Source of the DNA: Arthrobacter sp. ATA002
GTDB taxonomy: Bacteria; Actinomycetota; Actinomycetes; Actinomycetales; Micrococcaceae
Direction of reading: 5' to 3'
DNA: 64,000 nucleotides
Assembly (NCBI RefSeq): GCF_026898095.1
Contig: NZ_CP114015.1
Location: 248,001 to 312,000 of the forward strand
The notes under the pieces were generated by a model. It was not told where the DNA came from and made no database searches. It saw only the letters and a list, made by a program, of their open reading frames with translations. Positions 10,177 to 18,265 of the stretch are shown here, piece after piece (the stretch's first letter is position 1; each line of letters opens with the position of its first letter). The translations under genes and the position numbers were made by a program.

Positions 10177-10259
10177 CGGAACGGTTCGTTTCCTCCCCGC
10201 TGTCGCCTACGGTTGAGGGAGCCCCCCCGCACCAGCACCCGTCCAACGTGAGGATCACC

Positions 10260-11213
10260 ATGATCGAGGCATCCGGCCTCTCGAAACGCTACGGCCCCAA
10301 GACCGCCGTTAGCGACGTTTCCTTTACCGTCCATCCGGGCAAGGTCACGGGCTTCCTTGGCCCGAACGGCGCCGGTAAATCCACCACCATGCGCATGATC
10401 GTGGGTCTGGACAACCCGACGTCGGGCCGTGTCCTGGTCAACGGCAGGCCGTACGCGCAGCACAGGGCTCCGCTGCGCGAGGTGGGGGCACTGCTGGACG
10501 CCAAGGCCGTGCATACCAAGCGCAGCGCCTACAACCATTTGCGGGCAATGGCGGCCACTCACGGGATTCCCACGAAGCGGGTCAACGACGTCATAGAGCT
10601 GACCGGCCTGGCTCCGGTGGCGAAGAAGCGGGTGGGCGGCTTCTCCCTGGGCATGGGACAGCGCCTCGGCATTGCCGTGGCACTGCTGGGCGACCCGCAC
10701 ACCGTCATCCTGGACGAACCGGTCAACGGTCTTGACCCCGAGGGTGTCCTCTGGGTCCGCCACCTGGCCCGGGGGCTGGCTTCCGAGGGGCGCACGGTCT
10801 TCCTTTCCTCCCACCTGATGAGCGAAATGGCCCAGACCGCCGACCACCTGATCGTCATTGGACGCGGCCGGATCATCGCCGATGCTCCGATCACCGAGGT
10901 CATAGCCGGCCAGGACAAGGTCCGTACGCTCGTGCGGACCGACAGCCCGCGCGAACTGCTGCAGGCCCTGGCGGGACCGCAGGTCAGCGGCATTGAAAAG
11001 GAAGCCGGGCTGCTGGAAATCACCGGAGCCGAACCGCGCGTAATTGCCGAAGCGGCGCTGGAGCGCCGGATCCTGGTGTACGAGCTGACGCCGCAGCAGG
11101 TGTCCCTCGAGGACGCGTACATGGAGCTGACCCGGGACGACGTCGAATACCGGTCCCAGGACCTGCCGCAGGAACCGGTTGCTGCCGGATCCGCCTCCGG
11201 AGAGGGGAAATAG
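10260..11213 (+). CDS. ABC transporter ATP-binding protein (copy 2 of tandem pair)
   Basis: The 317-residue ATPase has Walker A GPNGAGKST (34-42), signature SLGMGQ, Walker B ILDEPVNGLD and a C-terminal segment (TPQQVSLEDAYMELTRDD) typical of ATPases working with ABC-2 permeases of the antibiotic-export type. The ATG at 10260 is preferred over the in-frame GTG at 10248 because GAGGA lies upstream and it matches the MIEA start of copy 1. The permease gene follows after 4 nt. Confidence 0.92.
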   Translation: MIEASGLSKRYGPKTAVSDVSFTVHPGKVTGFLGPNGAGKSTTMRMIVGLDNPTSGRVLVNGRPYAQHRAPLREVGALLDAKAVHTKRSAYNHLRAMAATHGIPTKRVNDVIELTGLAPVAKKRVGGFSLGMGQRLGIAVALLGDPHTVILDEPVNGLDPEGVLWVRHLARGLASEGRTVFLSSHLMSEMAQTADHLIVIGRGRIIADAPITEVIAGQDKVRTLVRTDSPRELLQALAGPQVSGIEKEAGLLEITGAEPRVIAEAALERRILVYELTPQQVSLEDAYMELTRDDVEYRSQDLPQEPVAAGSASGEGK

Positions 11214-11217
11214 AACC

Positions 11218-12102
11218 GTGAGCACTGCTACAACATCCAAGCATTCCGCCGCATCCGGGCCGGGCGCCCCCGCCAAATCCGGGGTGAACTTCCTGCGCGT
11301 CCTGAGGTCCGAGTGGATCAAGGTCACCACCGTGCCCTCCACGGTGATCCTGCTGGCCATCACCGTGGCGGTCATGGTCGGTCTGGCTGCCCTGGGCGCC
11401 TGGCAGATCGTCGTCGTCCTGGACCAAATCGCTTCCGCCACCAATGCCGAAGAGGCCGTGATCTTCGGCGACCCGCAGATGTACCGCGACATCGTCCCTG
11501 AAATCCCGTCCAGCGGAATTTTCTTCGGACAGCTGCTGATCGCATCCCTCGCCGTGGTGCTTATTGCCTCGGAGTGGGGGACCGGAATGATCCGCTCCAC
11601 CTTCAGTGCCGTCCCCAAGCGCATACCGGCACTGCTGGCCAAGAACCTCATTATGGCCCTGATTGCCTTTCTGGTCGGAGCGGCGGCCGCTTTCATCAGT
11701 CTGCTGGCCGCCCAGCCGATCCTGTCCGGAGGCGATTTGTCCCTGTCCGTGAACGACGACGGCGTCCTCGCCAGCATTCTTAACACCGGCACCTGCCTGG
11801 CCCTGATTGCCGTGTTCTCCATGGCCATTGGAACACTGCTGCGCAACACCGCCGGCGGCGTGGTGACCGCTATTGGCATCATCTTTGTCCTGCCCATGGT
11901 CGTGGGCCTGGTCGAGGGAATCGCCGACTGGATTCCCGACGCTGCCCGGTTCCTGCCAAGCAACGCCGGAACCCAGCTGGTCATGGCCGGCGCCACTGCC
12001 GAGGGGGACCTGACCCAGCTTCAGGGCGGTCTCGTCCTGGCGGCCTGGGCTGCGGTGCTGCTCCTCATCTCCCTGATCGTCACCAAGCGGCGCGACGTCT
12101 AG
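11218..12102 (+). CDS. ABC-2 family transporter permease
   Basis: The 294-residue protein has a short cytoplasmic N-terminus with the motif FLRVLRSEWIKVTTVPST, typical of ABC-2 permeases of this class, then six hydrophobic segments. The GTG start at 11218 has GGAGAGGGG upstream, inside the end of the ATPase gene. It is the only permease available to the two tandem ATPases, so they may form a heterodimeric ATPase pair with it. Confidence 0.88.
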   Translation: MSTATTSKHSAASGPGAPAKSGVNFLRVLRSEWIKVTTVPSTVILLAITVAVMVGLAALGAWQIVVVLDQIASATNAEEAVIFGDPQMYRDIVPEIPSSGIFFGQLLIASLAVVLIASEWGTGMIRSTFSAVPKRIPALLAKNLIMALIAFLVGAAAAFISLLAAQPILSGGDLSLSVNDDGVLASILNTGTCLALIAVFSMAIGTLLRNTAGGVVTAIGIIFVLPMVVGLVEGIADWIPDAARFLPSNAGTQLVMAGATAEGDLTQLQGGLVLAAWAAVLLLISLIVTKRRDV

Positions 12103-12119
12103 GGACCCCATTCTTCGGT

Positions 12120-12204
12120 GAAGGAGGCGGCGGAAGAACGGCCGCAGCCTCCTTTGCCGGACACCCGTTACGGGCCGGAAACTCCTCCACAGCGGGGAGT
12201 TTCC
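12120..12204 (+). terminator. Tandem hairpins ending the ABC operon
   Basis: Two stems follow the permease stop: AAGGAGGC (12121-12128) with GCCTCCTT (12147-12154), and GGAAACTCC (12177-12185) with GGAGTTTCC (12196-12204). The second is 9 bp, perfect, followed by GCGTTTATA. They lie between the permease and the aminopeptidase gene. Confidence 0.5.
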
Positions 12205-12279
12205 GCGTTTATAGCCGCCGTTGTCCCGGGTGCCGGTCCGCTATTACGCGCCCGGAGCAGGCTCTGGTTGAATCGGAGT

Positions 12280-13554
12280 ATGTCTGATGCAACGGATCAC
12301 ATTCACGACCTCGGGGCTTTCGTCAGCGCCTCGCCCTCCAGTTTTCACGCGGCCCGCGAGGGTGCGCGCCGCCTCACCGCCGCGGGATTCACCGAGCTCG
12401 ACGAACGCCGGGACTGGCCGGCAGCGCCCGGCAAGTACCACGTGGTGCGGGACGGAGCCCTCATCGCGTGGATCGTTCCGCCGGGCGCGGCACCCGGAAC
12501 CGGTTTCTCAATTCTTGGCACGCACACCGATTCGCCGTCCTTCAAGCTCAAGCCGCGGCCCACCACCGGCCGGCTGGGCTGGCTGCAGGCCGGCGTCGAA
12601 GTCTACGGCGGGCCCCTGCTGAACTCCTGGCTGGACCGCGAGCTGCAGCTGGCAGGGCGCCTCGTCACGCTCGACGGTACCGAACACCTGGTGGAAACCG
12701 GCCCGCTGCTGCGCTTCCCGCAGCTTGCCATCCACCTGGACCGGGCCGTGAACGAGGGGCTGAAACTGGACAAGCAGCAGCACATGAACCCGGTATGGGG
12801 GCTCGGAGATCCCTCCGCCGCTGATCTGCTGGAGCTGCTGGCCGCACGCGCCGGATTGTCGGCGAAGGAAATCGGCGGGTACGACATCGTGGCCGCCGAC
12901 ACCCAGGAGCCGCGCACGTTCGGTGCCGACAACGAGTTCTTCGCCTCCGGACGGCTGGACAACCTGTCCTCGGTCCACGCCGGACTCGCTGCCCTGACCG
13001 CGGCGGCGGAAACCAAGACGGACGGCTCCATCGCCGTGCTGGCCGCCTTCGACCACGAGGAAGTTGGCAGCGCCAGCCGCTCCGGAGCCGCCGGACCCTT
13101 TCTGGAAGACGTGCTGCACCGGATCACCGGCGGGCTGGGCGGCTCCGAGGCGGACCGCCAGCGCGCGTTTGCGCGGTCGTTCTGCATTTCGGCTGATGCC
13201 GGCCACGCCGTGCATCCGAACTACGCCGAACGCCACGACCCGGCCAATCATCCGGTGCTCAACGGCGGACCCCTGCTGAAGATCAACGCCAACCAGCGGT
13301 ACACCACCGACGCCCCCGGTGCGGCGCGCTGGGCCGGGCTGTGCCGCCGGGCCGGGATCCCGTACCAGGAGTTCGTCTCGCACAATTCCGTGCCGTGCGG
13401 CTCAACGATCGGGCCGCTGACGGCCACCAGGCTGGGCATCCGCACCGTCGACGTCGGGATCCCCCTGCTGTCGATGCATTCGGCCCGCGAAATGGCCGGT
13501 GTGCAGGATCCGTACCATCTGGCCAGGGTGAGCGAAGTGTTTTTTGCCGGGTAG
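12280..13554 (+). CDS. M18 family aminopeptidase
   Basis: The 424-residue protein has the full set of M18 (aspartyl aminopeptidase family) metal-site motifs: GTHTDSPSFKLKP, GRLDN, the Glu pair in FDHEEVGS, SADAGHAVHPNY and the final HNSVPCGST. These enzymes are dodecameric, cytoplasmic di-zinc aminopeptidases that remove N-terminal acidic or other residues from peptides. The frame is open further upstream, but ATG 12280 starts at the family N-terminus (a short helix then FVSASPSSFHA). CGGAG is very close to this ATG, so the ribosome site is weak. Confidence 0.93.
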   Translation: MSDATDHIHDLGAFVSASPSSFHAAREGARRLTAAGFTELDERRDWPAAPGKYHVVRDGALIAWIVPPGAAPGTGFSILGTHTDSPSFKLKPRPTTGRLGWLQAGVEVYGGPLLNSWLDRELQLAGRLVTLDGTEHLVETGPLLRFPQLAIHLDRAVNEGLKLDKQQHMNPVWGLGDPSAADLLELLAARAGLSAKEIGGYDIVAADTQEPRTFGADNEFFASGRLDNLSSVHAGLAALTAAAETKTDGSIAVLAAFDHEEVGSASRSGAAGPFLEDVLHRITGGLGGSEADRQRAFARSFCISADAGHAVHPNYAERHDPANHPVLNGGPLLKINANQRYTTDAPGAARWAGLCRRAGIPYQEFVSHNSVPCGSTIGPLTATRLGIRTVDVGIPLLSMHSAREMAGVQDPYHLARVSEVFFAG

Positions 13555-13584
13555 CCCCGGTCCGAAGCACCTTCGTCCGTCCGG

Positions 13585-13727
13585 TAGACTAGCTAAGTCT
13601 GTGCCGTCGGCAATGCTGACGGCTTTCCCGCTCCCTGGTCACCCAGGTCCGGCGGGACGACAACGCAAAAGAACCTCCTGTTACGGAAATGCCGTGACCG
13701 TATAGCCCAAAGGAGGTGGGTTCACAA
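13585..13727 (+). promoter_or_regulatory. rpsF operon promoter candidate and structured leader
   Basis: TAGACT at 13585-13590 is a good -10 candidate, though no clear -35 is seen. The following leader has hairpin GCCGTC/GACGGC (13603-13623) and a longer one pairing CCCGC (13627) with GCGGG (13656) around an inner CCTGG-TCAC-CCAGG. A strong AAAGGAGGTG follows at 13710-13719. Such leaders often bind the S6:S18 complex for autoregulation; that role is inferred. Confidence 0.45.
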
Positions 13728-14081
13728 ATGCGTGCTTATGAACTGATGGTTATCATCGACCCCGAGGTAGAAGAGCGTACAGTCGAGCCTTCGCTCGACA
13801 AGTTCCTCAATGTTGTCCGTAACGACGGCGGAACCGTCGATAAGGTCGACATCTGGGGCCGCCGCCGCCTCGCCTACGAAATCCAGAAGAAGGCTGAAGG
13901 CATCTACGCAGTGGTTAACTTCACCGCGACGCCTGCAGCTGCCGCTGAGCTTGACCGCCAGCTGAGCCTGAACGAAACCATCATGCGCACCAAGATCATC
14001 CGCCCGGAAGAGCAGAAGATCTCGAAGAAGGATGCCAAGAAGGCTGCAAAGGCTGACGCTGCAAAGGTTTCCGCAGAGTAA
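13728..14081 (+). CDS. rpsF: 30S ribosomal protein bS6
   Basis: The 117-residue protein starts [16 protein letters not shown] and contains [18 protein letters not shown], both diagnostic of bS6, followed by a Lys/Ala-rich tail. It binds bS18 and 16S rRNA in the 30S platform. The ATG at 13728 has a near-perfect AAAGGAGGTG; the in-frame codons upstream are leader. It is the first gene of rpsF-ssb-rpsR-rplI. Confidence 0.98.
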   Translation: MRAYELMVIIDPEVEERTVEPSLDKFLNVVRNDGGTVDKVDIWGRRRLAYEIQKKAEGIYAVVNFTATPAAAAELDRQLSLNETIMRTKIIRPEEQKISKKDAKKAAKADAAKVSAE

Positions 14082-14114
14082 TTTCTGCAAACCAAACCGA
14101 AATCAGGAGGCAAC

Positions 14115-14681
14115 ATGGCAGGCGAGACAACTATTACCGTCGTCGGCAACCTAACGAATGATCCGGAACTCCGGTTCACCCCGTCAGGTTCGGCAGTGGC
14201 GAACTTCACCATTGCCTCGACTCCGCGGACCTTCGACCGGCAGTCAAATGACTGGAAGGACGGCGAAACGCTGTTCCTCCGGGCCTCTGTCTGGCGCGAA
14301 GCTGCTGAGAACGTGGCCGAATCCCTGACCAAGGGGACGCGTGTTGTTTGCCAGGGCCGCCTGAAGTCGCGTTCGTACGAAACCAAAGAGGGCGAAAAGC
14401 GCACTGTTATGGAGCTTGAGGTCGATGAGATCGGCCCCTCGCTTCGGTACGCTTCCGCGAAGGTCACCCGCACCCAGCGCTCCGGCGGCGGTGGCGGCGG
14501 CTTTGGCGGCAACAGCGGAAACTCCGGAAACAGCGGCTTCGGCGGCAATTCCAACCCCGCATGGGGCGGAGGCCAGCAGCAGCCGCAGGCTGCGCCGGCC
14601 GATCCCTGGGGTGCACCGGCAGGCGGCGGCAACGCCGGCGGCTGGGGCAACGGACCGGATTCCAACGATCCGCCCTTCTAA
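14115..14681 (+). CDS. ssb: Single-stranded DNA-binding protein
   Basis: The 188-residue protein has an N-terminal OB fold (about 1-115, [21 protein letters not shown], then [19 protein letters not shown]), a Gly/Asn/Gln-rich flexible linker and the acidic partner-binding tip SNDPPF at the C-terminus. It coats single-stranded DNA in replication and repair. AGGAGG precedes the ATG. Its place between rpsF and rpsR is the usual bacterial arrangement. Confidence 0.98.
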   Translation: MAGETTITVVGNLTNDPELRFTPSGSAVANFTIASTPRTFDRQSNDWKDGETLFLRASVWREAAENVAESLTKGTRVVCQGRLKSRSYETKEGEKRTVMELEVDEIGPSLRYASAKVTRTQRSGGGGGGFGGNSGNSGNSGFGGNSNPAWGGGQQQPQAAPADPWGAPAGGGNAGGWGNGPDSNDPPF

Positions 14682-14757
14682 ATCTCGACCGGAGAGCGGC
14701 ACCTCCCCCGGGGGAACGTCCTTCTCTTCACCCCTGCGCCTCCGGGCGCAACCTCGA

Positions 14758-14801
14758 GACGGCATTCGCCGTCGAGCCCATCCCGTGGAATGATCCACGG
14801 G
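14758..14801 (+). promoter_or_regulatory. Two hairpins in the ssb-rpsR gap
   Basis: GACGGC-ATTC-GCCGTC (14758-14773) and CCCGTGGA-ATGA-TCCACGGG (14782-14801) are perfect stems with tetraloops within the 146-nt ssb-rpsR gap, 26 nt before the rpsR start. They may attenuate or stabilise the rpsR-rplI part of the transcript, or be an autoregulatory site. Confidence 0.45.
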
Positions 14802-14827
14802 CTCCACTAGACATAAGGAGCTCCACG

Positions 14828-15067
14828 ATGGCTAAGGCTGAACTTCGCAAGCCCAAACCAAAGTCCAATCCCTTGAAGGCCGCTGACATCACTGTCATCG
14901 ACTACAAGGACGTAGCATTGCTGCGCAAGTTCATTTCCGACCGCGGAAAGATCCGCGCCCGTCGCGTAACTGGCGTAACCGTGCAGGAACAGCGCAAAAT
15001 TGCACAGGCGATCAAGAATGCCCGTGAAGTTGCTCTCCTGCCGTACTCCGGCGCTGGCCGCGGCTAA
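14828..15067 (+). CDS. rpsR: 30S ribosomal protein bS18
   Basis: The 79-residue basic protein contains [19 protein letters not shown] and the C-terminal [20 protein letters not shown] region that define bS18; it pairs with bS6 in the 30S platform. The frame is open well upstream, but ATG 14828 is preceded by AAGGAG and gives the family length. It contains no Cys motif, so it is the zinc-free (C-) form. Confidence 0.98.
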   Translation: MAKAELRKPKPKSNPLKAADITVIDYKDVALLRKFISDRGKIRARRVTGVTVQEQRKIAQAIKNAREVALLPYSGAGRG

Positions 15068-15085
15068 GGAAAGGAACCCTAACTC

Positions 15086-15534
15086 ATGGCAAAGCTCATT
15101 CTGACCCACGAAGTAACCGGTCTCGGCGCTGCCGGCGACGTCATCGAGGTAAAGGACGGTTACGCACGTAACTTCCTGCTGCCCCGCGGCTTCGCTCTGA
15201 CCTGGACCAAGGGTGGCGAGAAGCAGGTTGAGTCCATCAAGACTGCCCGCGCCGCCCGCGAGCACGCTTCCTCGAAGATGCTCAGAAGCAGGCTGCTGCG
15301 CTCTCCGCCAAGCCGGTCACGCTGACCGTCAAGGCAGGCGAGTCCGGACGCCTCTTCGGTACCGTCAAGCCCGCCGACGTTGCCGCTGCTGTCGAAGCTG
15401 CCGGTCTCGGCGCCATCGACAAGCGCAAGGTCGAATTGCCGACGCACATCAAGTCGGTTGGTTCCTTCCAGGCCAACGTTCGTCTGCACGACGACGTAGC
15501 TGCTGTCATCGACCTCAACGTCGTAGCCAGCTAG
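15086..15534 (+). CDS. rplI: 50S ribosomal protein bL9, frameshifted
   Basis: The N-terminal half ([19 protein letters not shown], then [10 protein letters not shown]) is in one frame and the C-terminal half ([20 protein letters not shown] to the end, VIDLNVVAS) in another. Adding one C in the TTCCTC at 15268-15272 yields a normal 149-150 residue bL9 with two globular domains and a connecting helix. bL9 is highly conserved, so the break is much more likely an assembly error than a true mutation. Confidence 0.93.
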
Positions 15535-15566
15535 CACGGTCATTTGTGCGCCTCCGGGCGTGCACG

Positions 15567-15599
15567 AAGCGCCCTCCGCCTGTTGGCGGGGGCGCTTTT
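15567..15599 (+). terminator. Rho-independent terminator after rplI
   Basis: AAGCGCC (15567-15573) pairs with GGCGCTT (15591-15597) and CCGCC with GGCGG inside, loop TGTT, followed by TTTT. It ends the rpsF operon. Confidence 0.8.
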
Positions 15600-15613
15600 G
15601 CGTGCCTGCGGCA

Positions 15614-15884
15614 CTATCCACAGCCGCCGTGCACCTGCTGTGGATATCGGCTGTGGAAATCGGGGATAACCGAGCCCCATAGGTGGGATTCCACCATCTG
15701 TCAACCTGCAGGTAGGGGGTGAACGTTGAGAAAAAATAGTCGCTATACACAGGTGTGTATCAACGTTTGCCCTAGTCAGAGCTATGTTCGGCCGGAAATT
15801 AATAGTTTATCCACACCCTTATGCCCAACCTGTGCACAAGACACGCCCAGTTATGAACATCTTGTCCACAAGGTCTGTGGATAA
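15614..15884 (+). promoter_or_regulatory. Cluster of DnaA boxes and inverted repeats upstream of dnaB
   Basis: The 15600-16083 gap is lower in GC than its surroundings and has six DnaA-box-like 9-mers. Four are strong: TTATCCACA (15807-15815, +), TTGTGCACA (15831-15839, - strand), TTGTCCACA (15862-15870, +) and TTATCCACA (15876-15884, - strand). Two have one mismatch: 15614-15622 and 15639-15647. Between the groups is a nested palindrome: AACGTTGA (15722) with TCAACGTT (15760), enclosing ATACACA-GG-TGTGTAT (15745-15760). No ORF is credible here. DnaA binding, for control of dnaB or titration, is inferred. Confidence 0.7.
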
Positions 15885-16083
15885 CTCGTTTGGGGGCGGG
15901 GGATTTGACGGCTACGGTTGCGGGTGAATCCCATCTAATCAACTCTCTGCCCGTCACCGGGCCGGCACCGGACGTCCACGGCGGCCGCCGCACCCGAAAG
16001 TGTCACCGGGGCGGGATAGACCTGAATCAGCTGCCACCGGGCAGGGATCGCACCACAGCAGTACCTTGGGAAAGGGTTACACA

Positions 16084-17466
16084 GTGTCGCTCACGCATGC
16101 TGACGCACCGGCATCGAGCTCCGGCTCCGACTTCGCCCGCACACCGCCGCAGGATCTGGTTGCCGAACAGTCAGTCCTGGGCGGCATGATGCTCTCCAAG
16201 GACGCGATCGCAGACGTGGTCGAGGTTCTCCGCGGCGTGGACTTTTACCGCCCCGCGCATGAATCGATTTTCGAAGCAATCATCGACCTGTACGGCCGGG
16301 GGGAGCCGGCCGACGCCGTCACCATCTCGGACGAACTCACGAAGCGCGGCGAGATTGGCCGCATCGGCGGGCCCGCCTACCTCCATACCCTGATCCAGTC
16401 GGTCCCCACGGCAGCCAACGCCGGCTTCTACGCGGAGATCGTGCGTGAGCGGGCCGTGCTGCGCCGCCTGGTGGACGCGGGAACAAAGATTGTCCAGCTC
16501 GGGTACTCCGGCGACGGCATGGAGGTCGACGACATCGTCAACGCCGCCCAGGCCGAGGTGTTCGCTGTCGCGGAGCGGCGCACCGCCGAGGACTACGTTC
16601 CCCTGAAGGACATCATCGAAGGCACCGTCGATGAAATCGAAGCCGCCCAGCATAAGGGCGAGGGAATGACCGGTGTGCCCACCGGCTTCTACGAGCTCGA
16701 TGAGCTGACCCAGGGACTCCATCCGGGGCAGATGATCGTGATTGCCGCCCGGCCGGCCGTGGGTAAGTCCACCTTTGCCCTCGACTTTGCCCGCTCCGCC
16801 GCGATCAAGAGCAACATGACCACGGTGTTTTTCTCGCTGGAAATGGGCCGCAACGAGATCGCGATGCGCCTGCTCTCGGCCGAGGCCACGATTGCCCTCC
16901 AGGACCTGCGCAAGGGAACCATCAAGGATGAGCAGTGGGGCAAGATCGCCACCACCATGGGACGGATGAACGAGGCGCCGCTGTTCATCGACGACAGCCC
17001 CAACATGTCGCTGATGGAAATCCGCGCCAAGTGCCGGCGGCTGAAGCAGCGGCATGACCTGAAGCTCGTGGTCCTTGACTACCTTCAGCTGATGTCCTCC
17101 GGCAAGAAAGTGGAATCACGCCAGCAGGAAGTGTCCGAGTTCTCCCGTGCCCTGAAGCTGCTGGCCAAGGAACTTGAAGTCCCCGTCATCGCCCTGTCCC
17201 AGCTGAACCGCGGTTCCGAACAGCGCACCGACAAGAAACCGATGATTTCGGACCTTCGTGAATCGGGGTCCATCGAGCAGGACGCCGACATGGTCATCCT
17301 GCTCCACCGCGAGGACATCTACGACAAGGAGTCCCCGCGTGCCGGCGAAGCCGACGTGATCGTCGCCAAGCACCGTAACGGCCCCACCAAGACCATCACC
17401 GTGGGCTTCCAGGGCCACTACTCCCGGTTCTCCAACATGGCAGTCGAAGGCGGCTCGGGCTTCTAG
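16084..17466 (+). CDS. dnaB: Replicative DNA helicase DnaB
   Basis: The 460-residue hexameric helicase unwinds DNA at replication forks. It shows the DnaB N-terminal helical domain (RTPPQDLVAEQSVLGGMMLS), Walker A RPAVGKST (223-230), Walker B VVLDYLQL (D332) and the C-terminal RESGSIEQDADMVILLHR region with the arginine-finger motif. No intein interrupts it. GTG 16084, preceded by GGGAAAGGG, is preferred over an upstream in-frame start because the extra residues are not conserved-looking. Confidence 0.97.
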   Translation: MSLTHADAPASSSGSDFARTPPQDLVAEQSVLGGMMLSKDAIADVVEVLRGVDFYRPAHESIFEAIIDLYGRGEPADAVTISDELTKRGEIGRIGGPAYLHTLIQSVPTAANAGFYAEIVRERAVLRRLVDAGTKIVQLGYSGDGMEVDDIVNAAQAEVFAVAERRTAEDYVPLKDIIEGTVDEIEAAQHKGEGMTGVPTGFYELDELTQGLHPGQMIVIAARPAVGKSTFALDFARSAAIKSNMTTVFFSLEMGRNEIAMRLLSAEATIALQDLRKGTIKDEQWGKIATTMGRMNEAPLFIDDSPNMSLMEIRAKCRRLKQRHDLKLVVLDYLQLMSSGKKVESRQQEVSEFSRALKLLAKELEVPVIALSQLNRGSEQRTDKKPMISDLRESGSIEQDADMVILLHREDIYDKESPRAGEADVIVAKHRNGPTKTITVGFQGHYSRFSNMAVEGGSGF

Positions 17467-17584
17467 CCCAACAGGGGCCGCGGGGTCCCGCGGACTAGAA
17501 TCGTTACTGCCGGCCGGCGGCTGTTCCCTGCCCGACTTTCCCCGTCCGGCTGTTTCCTGCCCCAACCGCTTCAAGGAGATTTCC

Positions 17585-18211
17585 GTGCCCAAGTCCAAAC
17601 CCCGCAAGAAGGCCGCCGCCAAGAAGAAGCTGGCCCGCCGCACGGAGCACGAGACGAACCTGCTCTTTGGAAACACACCGGCCTTCGTCAGCGACGAAGG
17701 CGAAGCACTGCTCACGGCCCGCGGCTGGATCAGCGAACGAAGCCAGCCCGGCGGCGCCGACCAGGGCGACGCCTGGTACTGGATGCCTTCGCAGCTGCCC
17801 GCCTACCTGGAGGAGGGCGAGCCGGTGCCCACCTCCGTCTTCCCCCTGGAGACCGGATTCGTCAGCCAGCTTGCGACGCCGGACGGGTCGGTTCCGCCCG
17901 AGGCGCAGACCGAGTACGCCTCCCTCGAAGAGCTGGAAGCCGACCTTGGCCGGCTCGAGGCCTACCGTGTTCCCAGCGGCTCCTGGACCGTGCTGGGCGG
18001 AGGTCCGGGCCGGGACGAAACCCCCGGTGAGCTCATAGACACCATTGCCGAGGAATGGGAACTGGTGGCCGAGCTGATCCACTTCCCCTACAGCACCGGG
18101 CCCGGACCGCGCTCCTTTGACGCTGTCGGGCAGGCCCGCAGCGAAGGCCGCCTCACCGAGTACGCCTACCGCTCCGTCCTTGCCGGGCGCGGCTTGCCGG
18201 CTCCGGAATAG
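17585..18211 (+). CDS. Hypothetical protein with Lys-rich N-terminus
   Basis: The 208-residue protein begins with a strongly basic stretch (KPRKKAAAKKKLARR) followed by an acidic, soluble, mixed alpha/beta region with many Glu and Trp residues (DAWYWMPSQLPAYLEEGEP). There are no membrane segments and no motif that I recognise. GTG 17585 has CAAGGAG upstream. The basic tail could bind nucleic acid or ribosomes; that is a guess. Confidence 0.8.
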   Translation: MPKSKPRKKAAAKKKLARRTEHETNLLFGNTPAFVSDEGEALLTARGWISERSQPGGADQGDAWYWMPSQLPAYLEEGEPVPTSVFPLETGFVSQLATPDGSVPPEAQTEYASLEELEADLGRLEAYRVPSGSWTVLGGGPGRDETPGELIDTIAEEWELVAELIHFPYSTGPGPRSFDAVGQARSEGRLTEYAYRSVLAGRGLPAPE

Positions 18212-18262
18212 TCCGGGCCCCGGACCGGGCCCCCGGACCCGGACCACGGACCCGGACCGGCG
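18212..18262. repeat. Short GGACC-rich repeat between convergent genes
   Basis: A run of overlapping CCCGGACC/GGACCCGGACC units fills the gap between convergent genes and can fold into several GC-rich stems. It probably acts as a bidirectional terminator. Confidence 0.4.
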
Positions 18263-18265
18263 GGA

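Noticed and set aside
9156-11996. 946-codon open frame on the minus strand across the ABC genes
   Set aside because: It is antisense to the clear ATPase and permease genes; long shadow frames are common at this GC content and its translation has no known motif.
15600-16083. Chromosomal origin oriC
   Set aside because: DnaA boxes are present, but dnaA, dnaN and an AT-rich unwinding element are absent; reported as a box cluster only.
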